Shown one piece after another: positions 1-7,191 of a DNA stretch of 64,000 nucleotides (its first letter is position 1; each line of letters begins with the position of its first letter). This stretch comes from Acidimicrobiaceae bacterium (lineage in GTDB: Bacteria > Actinomycetota > Acidimicrobiia > Acidimicrobiales > RAAP-2). The translations under genes were made by a program, and so were the position numbers. The DNA is taken from positions 1 to 64,000 of the forward strand of contig DAIEHI010000053.1 in assembly GCA_027355725.1 (NCBI GenBank), in the 5' to 3' direction. The notes beneath the pieces were generated by a model. That model worked only from the letters and a program-made list of their open reading frames with translations, was not told where the DNA came from and searched no databases.

Positions 1-308
1 GGAGCGATAGTTTCGCCCTCTATAAGACACGCCACTTTTCCGGGCACTTTTCGCACAACAATTTGGTCGAGCGAACCAAGTATTTTCGAAACCCTATATA
101 TTTCCCCGATTGTGATTATCAGCCAGTGAGCCCGATCGGCCGACTCGGCGCTTCGCGCCCGTCGTCCTCGGGCTCTTGAGATGTTCATGACAAAGAGACT
201 GAGAGATAAGGCGTGATGAACCTAACTATGCGTCAATTAAAGATGGAGACGGCAATCCGATCCCGGTCTGACTTGCTATACGTCTGACCCGCCGAGGCTG
301 GCGAGTGT
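1..308. other. Non-coding flank upstream of the insertion sequence
   Basis: No convincing gene is seen here. Short open frames have no ribosome binding site and no recognisable protein. The stretch is locally AT-richer than the rest of the window, for example around 90-120, and probably is intergenic or eroded host sequence next to the IS110 element. Confidence 0.4.
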
Positions 309-321
309 CCTTTGATAGAAG
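309..321 (+). repeat. Left inverted repeat of the IS110 element
   Basis: CCTTTGATAGAAG pairs with the right copy at 1563-1575 at 12 of 13 positions. Long inverted ends are unusual for the IS110 group proper and more typical of the IS1111 group, where they are subterminal. Confidence 0.6.
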
Positions 322-470
322 TGTCGGCCGGAATCAGATTGTCACCCACGCGAGGGTGACCGAACCGGGCGGACTGTGACTTGATAGGACCAAGCCGAGC
401 TCAACATGCCTCTTAATTGATTTGTCCACCCGGTCCGGTCCGGTCATCCCTCGCCTTAGACGAAGGAGAC
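322..470 (+). ncRNA. Candidate bridge RNA of the IS110 element
   Basis: This is the non-coding left end between the inverted repeat and the transposase ribosome binding site. It contains a perfect 7-bp hairpin (GTCACCC 341-347, GGGTGAC 354-360, 6-nt loop). A second hairpin has CTTG 380-383 pairing with CAAG 391-394. Its loop ATAGGAC repeats the sequence just inside the element's right end (ATAGGACC at 1556-1563), and 381-387 (TTGATAG) repeats the left end at 312-318. A loop that mirrors both element ends is what the donor-binding loop of an IS110 bridge RNA should look like. A tandem CGGTC repeat lies at 431-445. The RNA boundaries, the folding and the target-binding loop are not established. 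Confidence 0.45.
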
Positions 471-478
471 GGACCCTC

Positions 479-1537
479 ATGGTCACCATAACCAACGAAC
501 CCCCACCACGGATAGTGGTCGGCGTCGATTCCCACAAGGACAAGCATCAGGCTGCCGTGCTCGATGCCCAGGGGGCACTCCTGGGTAATCAGTGCTTCGC
601 CGCGTCAACCGATGGCTATCACGAACTCGAAGTGTGGCTCGCCACGTTCGGCGAGGTGGACCGGGTCGGCATTGAGTGCACCGGTTCCTACGCCGCGGGT
701 CTCACGAGATTCCTTCGCGAGCGACACGTTGCCGTGCTCGAGGTGAACTCCACGCACCGCGCCACCACGGCCCGACGCGGCAAGGACGACGCCATCGACG
801 CCGAGATGGCCGCGCGCAAGGTGCTCTCGGGCGAAGCGAGCGCTCAGGCAAAGGACACGACTGGCTCCATCGAGTCCATACGACTCTTGAAACTCAGTCG
901 AGAATCAGCCATCAAGGCCCGCACGAGTGCGTTGCTGCAGATCGGCGACGTGCTGATCACAGCGCCCTCGGAGCTGCGCGAACACGTCGAAGCAGCGGGC
1001 GGACTTCGACACCGCGTCAATCGTGCCGGCGCTTTGCGACCCGACCTCGAACACCTTGACGAGCCTCTGCAGGCGGCCAAGTTCACGTTGCGACTCCTCA
1101 GTCGGCGCGTGAAGAATCTCGACGAAGAGATTGCGACAATGGATGTGCAATTGTCCCGACTCGTCGAAGCCTGTGCACCGAACCTGCTCAGTTGTCGCGG
1201 CATCGGAGTCCAGCACGCCGCGACGCTGCTCATCACCGCGGGCCAGAATCTCGACCGCCTTTCGAACGACGGTTCCTTCGCGCGACTCTGTGGGGTCGCT
1301 CCAATACCCATCTCGTCGGGCAAGACCAACCGCATGCGACTGCACCGAGGCGGCAATCGACAGGCCAACAAGACCCTGCACCTCATCGCCGTTGTCCGAC
1401 TGCGCGTCGACCCAAGGACGCAGGCTTACATGGAGCGCCGGCGGGCTGAGGGGCTTTCCAAGCGTGACGTCATCCGCTGTTTGAAGCGGTTCATTGCCCG
1501 CGAGGTCTTCAACGCCCTGAAGCTCGATCTGCTCTAA
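479..1537 (+). CDS. IS110-family transposase (bridge-RNA-guided recombinase)
   Basis: A 352-residue DEDD recombinase. The N-terminal RuvC-like domain starts with VGVDSHKDKH (catalytic Asp about residue 17), followed by the Glu in GIECTGSY and the paired acids in GKDDAIDAEMAARK. A helical middle section follows. The C-terminal transposase_20 domain carries LCGVAPIPISSGKT with the conserved serine and HRGGNRQANKTLHLIA. Length and domain order match intact IS110 members, and no frameshift is seen. ATG 479 is preferred over an upstream TTG because AAGGAG lies at 463-468 with a 10-base spacer. The protein should cut and rejoin DNA guided by the RNA encoded just upstream. The element appears intact and possibly active. 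Confidence 0.92.
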   Translation: MVTITNEPPPRIVVGVDSHKDKHQAAVLDAQGALLGNQCFAASTDGYHELEVWLATFGEVDRVGIECTGSYAAGLTRFLRERHVAVLEVNSTHRATTARRGKDDAIDAEMAARKVLSGEASAQAKDTTGSIESIRLLKLSRESAIKARTSALLQIGDVLITAPSELREHVEAAGGLRHRVNRAGALRPDLEHLDEPLQAAKFTLRLLSRRVKNLDEEIATMDVQLSRLVEACAPNLLSCRGIGVQHAATLLITAGQNLDRLSNDGSFARLCGVAPIPISSGKTNRMRLHRGGNRQANKTLHLIAVVRLRVDPRTQAYMERRRAEGLSKRDVIRCLKRFIAREVFNALKLDLL

Positions 1538-1562
1538 AACGGGTACTTGACTTTTATAGGAC

Positions 1563-1575
1563 CTTCTATCAAGGG
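1563..1575 (+). repeat. Right inverted repeat of the IS110 element
   Basis: CTTCTATCAAGGG is complementary to 309-321 with one mismatch. A TTGACT at 1547-1552, just inside the end, could act as an outward -35 box in a circular intermediate, as described for other IS110 elements. Confidence 0.6.
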
Positions 1576-1625
1576 TTTCTCGCCGCGCTCTTGCGCGCGA
1601 AAGTTGGGCGAGTCATGCTGAGATC

Positions 1626-2780
1626 GTGACCAACGTGGGCAAGCGGCTATCAGGATTGCTCGTCGTCGCGGTACTGGCCGCGCTGGGACTATCGGAGGCT
1701 GTTGCCGGAAGTCCTGCTGGCGCAGCGAGTTCCTCTGGAAGCGGCGTCTGGCCTCTACTCATCGTCCCGGCCCAGCGTGAAGGCCTCTTCTATCTGCTGA
1801 CGTCAGAACCGTGTGGTGAGCAACGTTGCCTTCATCTGTATCGTACGCGCGACGATGTGGATCGAACGAGGGATTCCGCATTGCGACTAGCCCAAGTCAG
1901 AATGCCTCCCTACGACCGGCTTGCACGAACGCCGCAAGGCACCGTGATGGCCATTGTCTTCACGACGCCCAAGATTGGTTACGTACTCGAGGGCAATTCT
2001 GAGGCGCAGGAGCTCTTCGTCACAAGGAACGCCGCTCACTCGTGGCAACGGTCTCCGATTCCCCACGGCGACACGATTTGGGGTCTCACCGCGACGAGCA
2101 CACACCTCTACGCGCTGTTCGCGCACAACTCGTCTGCGGGACACAGAAGTTCCTACATAGACTTGGTGCACGCTCCCTTGCGCGCGACGTATTGGCGAGG
2201 TGTGAAGATTCCCTTTGGGCAGTTCGACGAGCAACCCCTTGGTCAAATGACCGGGTATGGCGAGATGGTGATGTTCGCTGAGACGTCGAAGAATGGCGAG
2301 AAAATCTACGTCTCGCACAACGGCGGTCGGAACTTCGTTTCGTCAACGCACTCCAATTTGAAGAGTTCGACGGGCTGTGCCGTGGCAGCAGAAGACGTTC
2401 GGCGGGTGTGGGCAGTGTGCACTACGAAGTCGCGCGTGGCGCTTCATCTCACTGATGACTCCGGTTCATCGTGGAGCGTCTTCGTGCGCCAGCCTCACAA
2501 TATTGACGCAAACGGCATCTTCGCCTTGACCAACACAAACGACTTTGGCTACGTCTACACGGGCGCCGCGAGGCGAAACATCGTTCGCCTCAATTTTGGG
2601 GCTAATCGAGAGCACATCGTCGGAACGCTCGGGTGTCGGAGCGTCGCGAGCATGACCTTCATGAGTGTGGGCCATGGCTACGCCGTATGCAACCTCGTCA
2701 ACGGCGCCACGGCGTTGGATCGAACGACGAATGGGGGAGAGTCATGGCGACGAATCACCATATCGCCGTCCTTGCAATAG
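1626..2780 (+). CDS. Exported Asp-box (BNR) beta-propeller protein
   Basis: A 384-residue protein starting at GTG 1626. It has an N-terminal signal peptide: basic MTNVGKR, then a hydrophobic LLVVAVLAALGL stretch and an Ala-rich cleavage area near residue 35. The mature part contains several Asp-box-like motifs spaced through the chain: TRNAAHSWQRS, SHNGGRNF, TDDSGSSWSVF and TTNGGESWRRI. These are typical of sialidase-like or Ycf48-like propellers. No catalytic residues of a sialidase can be assigned, so binding or scaffolding outside the membrane is as likely as enzymatic activity. It follows the IS element and looks like accessory DNA. No partner gene is evident. Confidence 0.75.
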   Translation: MTNVGKRLSGLLVVAVLAALGLSEAVAGSPAGAASSSGSGVWPLLIVPAQREGLFYLLTSEPCGEQRCLHLYRTRDDVDRTRDSALRLAQVRMPPYDRLARTPQGTVMAIVFTTPKIGYVLEGNSEAQELFVTRNAAHSWQRSPIPHGDTIWGLTATSTHLYALFAHNSSAGHRSSYIDLVHAPLRATYWRGVKIPFGQFDEQPLGQMTGYGEMVMFAETSKNGEKIYVSHNGGRNFVSSTHSNLKSSTGCAVAAEDVRRVWAVCTTKSRVALHLTDDSGSSWSVFVRQPHNIDANGIFALTNTNDFGYVYTGAARRNIVRLNFGANREHIVGTLGCRSVASMTFMSVGHGYAVCNLVNGATALDRTTNGGESWRRITISPSLQ

Positions 2781-2839
2781 AAAAGGCGGAAGATTGTAAG
2801 TGGTCAGAGCGCGTCCAAAAGGTTGCGGCATTTGTGTGA

Positions 2840-2855
2840 TGTCGGCACTCCGACA
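2840..2855 (+). terminator. Weak hairpin downstream of the propeller gene
   Basis: TGTCGG 2840-2845 pairs with CCGACA 2850-2855 across a 4-base loop, and TTGTTTAG follows a few bases later. It could be a weak intrinsic terminator for the gene ending at 2780. The stem is only 6 bp. Confidence 0.3.
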
Positions 2856-2926
2856 CCAGTTGTTTAGATTTCGCTTCGGGCCGACAGCTGCCCTTTGATT
2901 GACTCGTTCCCTTATGGTCTTAGTTG

Positions 2927-3454
2927 ATGAAGCCCTTCGGAATCAGCGCGAGAAGCATGTTTCGTAGATCTTTGCTCCTTCTCGCGGCTGTGGTTATTGT
3001 CGCCCTTGGGGCCACGTTGTGGGTAGGTGCGAGGAGTACCAATTCAAGTCTCACCATGCCTTCGACGGGCATCGTCACAATCACGGGATACGGAGCATCG
3101 TCGCCAGAGAATCCTTCGACTCGGCCACGGTCGGTAGTCCTGTCTGAATCCCAGGCCGCGGCATTGCGAACACGTGTCTCGGAGATTCCAACCTTGAAGC
3201 AGCCAACGGGGCGAGTCATTTGCATGGAAAACGAGACGGTGTTCAGGATCGCCGTCAAGGGTGCGCAGAGCTCTTCGAGGACCGTGTGGGTTGCTCAAGC
3301 GGAACGCTGTCCGGCACCGGGCATCCTCTACATTCATGGCCAAGATGCCGGCAAACCGGAAGGCGGAAGGTACTGCACTCTGAAGACTCTGCTGCTCTCC
3401 ATCTTTCCTAAGGGAACCGTGAACGTCACCCGTAAGGAGTTGCGTTCCTGTTGA
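2927..3454 (+). CDS. Hypothetical membrane-anchored or exported protein
   Basis: A 175-residue protein of no family I recognise. It starts at ATG 2927; an overlapping TTG lies just before it. It has a short basic N-terminus and one hydrophobic segment (residues about 15-35, FRRSLLLLAAVVIVALGATL) that could be a signal peptide or anchor. The rest is predicted extracytoplasmic and holds four cysteines (in VICMEN, ERCPAPG, RYCTLK and the C-terminal RSC), which could form disulfides outside the cell. It sits alone between the propeller gene and a gene-poor stretch, in sequence that resembles accessory DNA. Confidence 0.6.
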   Translation: MKPFGISARSMFRRSLLLLAAVVIVALGATLWVGARSTNSSLTMPSTGIVTITGYGASSPENPSTRPRSVVLSESQAAALRTRVSEIPTLKQPTGRVICMENETVFRIAVKGAQSSSRTVWVAQAERCPAPGILYIHGQDAGKPEGGRYCTLKTLLLSIFPKGTVNVTRKELRSC

Positions 3455-3948
3455 ATACCGCCGTTGCTGGAGAAATCTTGGTCGCGATGGACCGACACGG
3501 ACTTACGCGGTTCAGACAAGCCGCCAGTGCGTGGTGGCAGAACTGTCGAGCCGGGTCCTCCGACGCCAATCAGATCGTGGCTGAGTCAAGCCTCCAGTGG
3601 AAGGTTGCAGATCTGTTACGTCGTGCCTCCGAATTGAACCCGCACGCATAGTCGACCAAGACTTCACCACCGAACAAGCCCTTGATCTGTTCTGTTGGCA
3701 TCAGGTGAAGTAATCGTGGCTGGTGTAGACCGATTGACCCAACACCAGCCTTTGCGCCCGTAGAGCGCCCGAACTTGCCATTCGCTTGATTCCTTCGGCA
3801 AAAAATACAAGCTGATCATGACTTTTACATCTTGAAAGGTAAATCTACTTCCAACCTTTCAAGGTGGCTCCTCGCGATGAGAAGTCGTCACAGACGTTCA
3901 AGTGCGTTTGCTTCTATTTTGGAAACCAATGATCAATCGTACCTCCGT

Positions 3949-3984
3949 CACTTCAGCAACCACTTCAGCAACCACTTCAGCAAC
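3949..3984 (+). repeat. Three tandem copies of a 12-bp unit
   Basis: The unit CACTTCAGCAAC occurs three times in a row without mismatches (3949-3960, 3961-3972, 3973-3984). No function is evident. It may be a replication-slippage product or a binding-site array. Confidence 0.85.
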
Positions 3985-4088
3985 CACGATGAATCTAGAA
4001 AGACGGCCCCGAACGATACTGTACGAAAGGCCAATGAATTACTGGCGTATCGAACTCAGCCGACTGGTGCTGAACGACTCCAGAGCCC

Positions 4089-4130
4089 ATGGCATGCAAG
4101 GGGTCAGGGGTTCGAATCCCTTTACGTCCA
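4089..4130 (+). pseudogene. tRNA 3'-half remnant, possible attachment site
   Basis: A canonical T-arm is present: stem AGGGG 4106-4110, loop TTCGAAT 4111-4117, stem CCCTT 4118-4122. It is followed by a 7-base acceptor-like strand TACGTCC (4123-4129) and an A discriminator (4130). Upstream, GCATGCAAGGGGTC resembles the anticodon-to-variable region of an alanine-type tRNA, but I cannot fold a canonical anticodon arm. No convincing 5' acceptor strand or D-arm is present. Partial tRNA 3' ends of this kind are left by integration of mobile elements into tRNA genes, so this may mark an island boundary. Confidence 0.5.
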
Positions 4131-4183
4131 TCGAATAGGCGGTTGTGCCGACGCGGCGGTATTTGGTATGTGAGACTGACGCG

Positions 4184-4459
4184 GTGAAGTCGTCGCTGAA
4201 TTTCGCCCAACGGGTCATCCTCGTCGTGGCGCTTGGTCTGTTCCTAGTCATCGTCGGGGAGGTCACTCTCTCGTGGTGGCAGTACGGCCGGGTCCGGTTC
4301 GCGGGCTGGACCGGGTACACGCCCCTCACAACTACGCCGATCGCTCGGGTCAGTCTGCACCCCTGGGTCGTCATCGCCTACTGGGCAATCTTGATCACCG
4401 TCTGGACGGCGGTGTCGCTAACGCTTCTGCGCTCCTCGCGCCCGACTCGGGAAGAGTGA
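4184..4459 (+). CDS. Small two-helix membrane protein, unknown function
   Basis: About 91 residues from GTG 4184; a GTG at 4145 would add 13 residues. Two hydrophobic segments are clear: RVILVVALGLFLVIVGEV near the N-terminus and WVVIAYWAILITVWTAV near the C-terminus. They are separated by an aromatic and basic loop, and the tail RSSRPTREE is charged. No family is recognised. It lies just downstream of the tRNA remnant and upstream of a thioredoxin-like gene on the same strand. Confidence 0.5.
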   Translation: MKSSLNFAQRVILVVALGLFLVIVGEVTLSWWQYGRVRFAGWTGYTPLTTTPIARVSLHPWVVIAYWAILITVWTAVSLTLLRSSRPTREE

Positions 4460-4594
4460 GACGAACTGGACTCCGGGAGCGATGGCGGTCCGTCTGCATT
4501 GCGCAGGGTTCGGTACATGTCCACCTCGGTACACCTTCGTGAATGACGGCCGCGACGCACGGAACCGATAGTCGTCACAGAAGAGGCATTGTCG

Positions 4595-4897
4595 ATGATC
4601 ATTGACCTCATGTATTTCAACGGCTGCCCGCACTGGCGCCAAGTCCTGAACCACCTTGAGTCACTGCGCAACGATCCAGGTGGGTTCGAGATACGACTCG
4701 TCGAAGTGGCCACTCCCGAGGCCGCCGACGCGTGGCATTTCCATGGCTCACCGAGCGTCGCGATCAACGGCGTCGACCCTTTCAGCAATCCTCAGGACCC
4801 AGTGGGTCTCACTTGTCGCACCTACGAGAGCGACCAAGGCATGACGGGCTCACCGACCCGCGAACAACTGAGACAGGCCATCATCAGCGCCAAGTAG
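4595..4897 (+). CDS. Thioredoxin-like 'DF family' protein (alkylmercury-lyase-like fold)
   Basis: A 100-residue protein. ATG 4595 is preferred over TTG 4589 because AAGAGG lies at 4581-4586. The N-terminus LMYFNGCPHW matches the YFDGCPNW signature of small thioredoxin-like proteins often found near mercury or organomercurial genes. The C-terminal half has SPSVAINGVDPF and GLTCRTYESDQGMTGSPT, also typical of that group. The first Cys lacks a CXXC partner; the second Cys is in GLTCR. A role in thiol chemistry or metal handling is inferred from the fold only. Confidence 0.65.
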   Translation: MIIDLMYFNGCPHWRQVLNHLESLRNDPGGFEIRLVEVATPEAADAWHFHGSPSVAINGVDPFSNPQDPVGLTCRTYESDQGMTGSPTREQLRQAIISAK

Positions 4898-5060
4898 GTG
4901 TCAACGAGGCATACCTTCGCGCAACTTGTTTCGCAGATCCTTACCAAAACCGAACAGTGTCAATCACGGTCATCGGCGCTGAGACCTACCTCGTGACGTT
5001 AGACGTTCTTTGGGAGTAACTCGAGTACTCGGTGACGGCGACGGGTCGGAGCGCTGAGTG

Positions 5061-6200
5061 CTACTTGAAACTCCTAGAAACGACCTTGACCGGCCCGGTC
5101 ATCAGGTGGATGAGCTTGGTTGCACTCGTTGTCACGCCGCCGGGTTGGATAACAACGCGCACGGGCGTGGGTACCGGGCACGCCTGATACGCGATCATGG
5201 CGTCGGGTACCGTCCCATACTCGTTTATCGTGAGCGATGACATCGATCCGTTCTTTGTCGTTGCGGCTATGGCACTACCAGCCAAGTGTCCACACGGTGG
5301 CGGCGAGACCTCCAGGGTCAACCGTGACGTGCCAATACCTGCGACCACGTGCCACGCCAGCGAGTACTGCTCGCTGGCGCTTGCCACCTCGGCGGGATAG
5401 AGACGACCGCACCGCACGCTCTTTGCGATGTACACAAGCGCCGGCGACCCCGATGGCTGACCTATCACAACGGCGGCCAGTCCATTAGAGGGCGCGTGGC
5501 GAAGTAATTGCTTGGTCGACGGGGTGCCGGTCTCGAGTGGACAGTGGTAAAGGGTGTTCCCTCTCGCAAGACCCACCCACGCCGCCTGCTTCGTGATCAC
5601 TTGAATGCCACCCTCATTTCTCGTGAGGGTGACGATGCCGTAGCCAAAGGATGTCGACGATTTGGTGGGTCGCCACTTCGAATAGCCCTGCAGCTGGGAT
5701 GTGGCCCATATTTCTGTCTCAACCGCGGCCGCGTTCGTTGGCGTCTTCATCGACGCGGGTGCTGGAGAGACACTCAAGGCGCCCCCGTCAAGTTGCACCG
5801 TGTCAACGAATCGATCGTGTCGCACACTCTTTGTGAGGACCATGCTCGTTGAGAATGCTTCGGGACCTGGGACCTTCGCGATTGGCCCTGACTGAATGTG
5901 TTGGTCACCATTGTTAGTGGCTCGAAGCGCAGTTGCTTGCATGACGCCAGGAGTTGCACCGAAGAGCGTGACCGCACCCGACACAGCGAGCGTCACCGCC
6001 GCCGCGCCCGTGACAATCCTGACGGGCACGCGTCGCCAGATTGACACGCGAGGTGTTGGCGAAGTGGGCTCGTCCGCAAGTGCGGCGATGAGCCGGTTGC
6101 TCAAGCGCTCGGCTGGAAAGAGTTCATCGATTGTCTCGTCGGTGAGGTCGCGAGCGGGGTCAAGAGCCTGCATCATTGTCTCGAGCAGTTGATCGTTCAT
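5061..6200 (-). CDS. Membrane-anchored anti-sigma candidate (CU044_5270-like)
   Basis: A 379-residue protein starting at ATG 6200. The N-terminal ~90 residues are cytoplasmic (MNDQLLETMMQALDPARDL, then ETIDELFP and SNRLIAAL). One membrane segment follows (IVTGAAAVTLAVSGAVTLF, about residues 98-116). The remaining ~260 residues are extracytoplasmic. The start codon shares its A with the stop of the upstream sigma factor gene (TGATG), so the two are translationally coupled. In actinomycetes ECF sigma genes are often followed by this kind of single-pass protein, which holds the sigma factor at the membrane. The anti-sigma role is inferred from position and topology; no zinc-binding HxxxCxxC motif is present. 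Confidence 0.65.
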   Translation of the reverse strand: MNDQLLETMMQALDPARDLTDETIDELFPAERLSNRLIAALADEPTSPTPRVSIWRRVPVRIVTGAAAVTLAVSGAVTLFGATPGVMQATALRATNNGDQHIQSGPIAKVPGPEAFSTSMVLTKSVRHDRFVDTVQLDGGALSVSPAPASMKTPTNAAAVETEIWATSQLQGYSKWRPTKSSTSFGYGIVTLTRNEGGIQVITKQAAWVGLARGNTLYHCPLETGTPSTKQLLRHAPSNGLAAVVIGQPSGSPALVYIAKSVRCGRLYPAEVASASEQYSLAWHVVAGIGTSRLTLEVSPPPCGHLAGSAIAATTKNGSMSSLTINEYGTVPDAMIAYQACPVPTPVRVVIQPGGVTTSATKLIHLMTGPVKVVSRSFK

Positions 6201-6739
6201 CAGTTCGTCTCCTCTCGCCACATCGGCACCACATTCGTCCCCGTCTGACCGTCGTTCATGAGTCCTCTCAGGCGCGAGCGAGCCCTCGACAATCTGATAC
6301 CGGCAGCCTTCTCGCTGCATCCGAGCACGATGCCCATCTCGCGATAGGACAACCTCTCCCAGTAGACGAGTTGGATCAGTTCGCGCTCATCGGCGCTCAA
6401 GGCGCCGAGCGCCACCATCAGACTCTCAATGTCTTGTTCGTCGTAACGCGCATCGAGGTCATCGCTCTCGCGCTCGAAGGCAAGTCGCGACTCGAGTCGC
6501 ATGGAGCGCTGGCGACCACGCACGATGTTGGAGAGCACCCGTCCGCCGATTCCGTAGAGCCAAAAGAGCTCCTCCTCACGACGAGGGAGCGTTTCGAAAC
6601 GGCGCCACGCGACCACGAAGGTCTCGGCAACTAGGTCCTCTGCGGTGGCGTGATCGTCCAGGCGACGCGTCGCGTAACGAAGCAGAGCATGACGATGCGT
6701 CGCCACGAGGCGGGCGAACTCTTCGTTCTTCTCCGACAT
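6200..6739 (-). CDS. ECF-family RNA polymerase sigma factor
   Basis: 179 residues from ATG 6739, preceded by AAGGTGG; in-frame starts at 6760 and 6766 are less well placed. Region 2 is visible as LLRYATRRLDDHATAEDLVAE followed by TFVVAWRRF. Region 4 is visible as LIQLVYWERLSYREMGIVLG and CSEKAAGIRLSRARSRLR, a clear helix-turn-helix. There is no region 3, as expected for ECF factors. It is the first gene of a two-gene unit whose second product is a membrane protein coupled by a 1-base overlap, so its activity is probably controlled by that protein. Confidence 0.9.
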   Translation of the reverse strand: MSEKNEEFARLVATHRHALLRYATRRLDDHATAEDLVAETFVVAWRRFETLPRREEELFWLYGIGGRVLSNIVRGRQRSMRLESRLAFERESDDLDARYDEQDIESLMVALGALSADERELIQLVYWERLSYREMGIVLGCSEKAAGIRLSRARSRLRGLMNDGQTGTNVVPMWREETN

Positions 6740-6766
6740 GGGCCACCTTCGCTCGTCCATCACCAT

Positions 6767-7191
6767 CTAAATGTCCGCCAATTCCAATTCCCTTCATCGA
6801 ACTCTTACACTGCGTAGAGCATCACGACGCGCTGTGCGCGATACTCGCACGCGAACCGCTGTAAGGCCGGGACAAGACGTACGCACCGGAGCGGGCCTGC
6901 ACTAAAAACTCGGCCTCGGCGACACCAGCTCAACGGTCGATGATTGAAGGACTCATGGTGCAGTGTCGCCGCTCACCTCGGACTTTGGAAAGGGTTATGG
7001 AGAGTCAGGTGGTGGCGCGGCTCGTAACGACTTCATTGGCCAGAGTAACGCGGGTCTCTCAGCATGCGAAAAGACTCCCCCGCTGTCGAGAACCCGTGGG
7101 TGTCCACGAGCCACAACACCATGATGTGTCCCGTCGAGATCAGCGGTGCACTTCGAATCCGCAATCTACGAATCGACACGGTGCAAAGGAG
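6767..7191. other. Intergenic stretch upstream of the sigma gene
   Basis: No supported gene. A short plus-strand frame (6940-7209) runs into the 3' end of the permease gene, has no ribosome binding site and resembles nothing I know. The promoter of the sigma-factor unit should lie in the left part. Confidence 0.4.

Larger units (their letters stand above)
309..1575 (+). mobile_element. IS110-family insertion sequence
   Basis: One transposase gene (479-1537) is flanked by a near-perfect inverted repeat: CCTTTGATAGAAG at 309-321 and CTTCTATCAAGGG at 1563-1575, which match at 12 of 13 positions when one is reverse-complemented. The left non-coding end is about 160 bp long and the right end only about 40 bp. 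This asymmetry is typical of the IS110 group, where the left end encodes a bridge RNA. The tetranucleotide CCTT also occurs in direct orientation at 309-312 and 1562-1565 and could hold the recombination core, so the true right boundary may be near 1561-1565. No target duplication is expected for this family. The boundaries are inferred, because no empty site is available for comparison. Confidence 0.75.
3455..4144. other. Gene-poor stretch with repeat and tRNA remnant
   Basis: About 690 bp without a supported gene. Small frames here (for example 3451-3651 and 3832-4173) have no ribosome binding site and no family resemblance; the second simply reads through the tandem repeat and the tRNA remnant. 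The stretch is AT-richer than the core genes and looks like eroded accessory DNA. Confidence 0.5.

Noticed and set aside
3451..3651. 66-residue plus-strand frame overlapping the stop of the preceding gene
   Set aside because: TTG start, no ribosome binding site, no family pattern.
3832..4173. 113-residue frame through the 12-bp repeat and tRNA remnant
   Set aside because: It translates the tandem repeat and the tRNA fragment; no independent coding evidence.
3995..4374. Minus-strand frames reading KGFEPLTPC/KGIRTPDPL peptides
   Set aside because: These peptides arise from reading tRNA 3' ends backwards and are a well-known annotation artefact.
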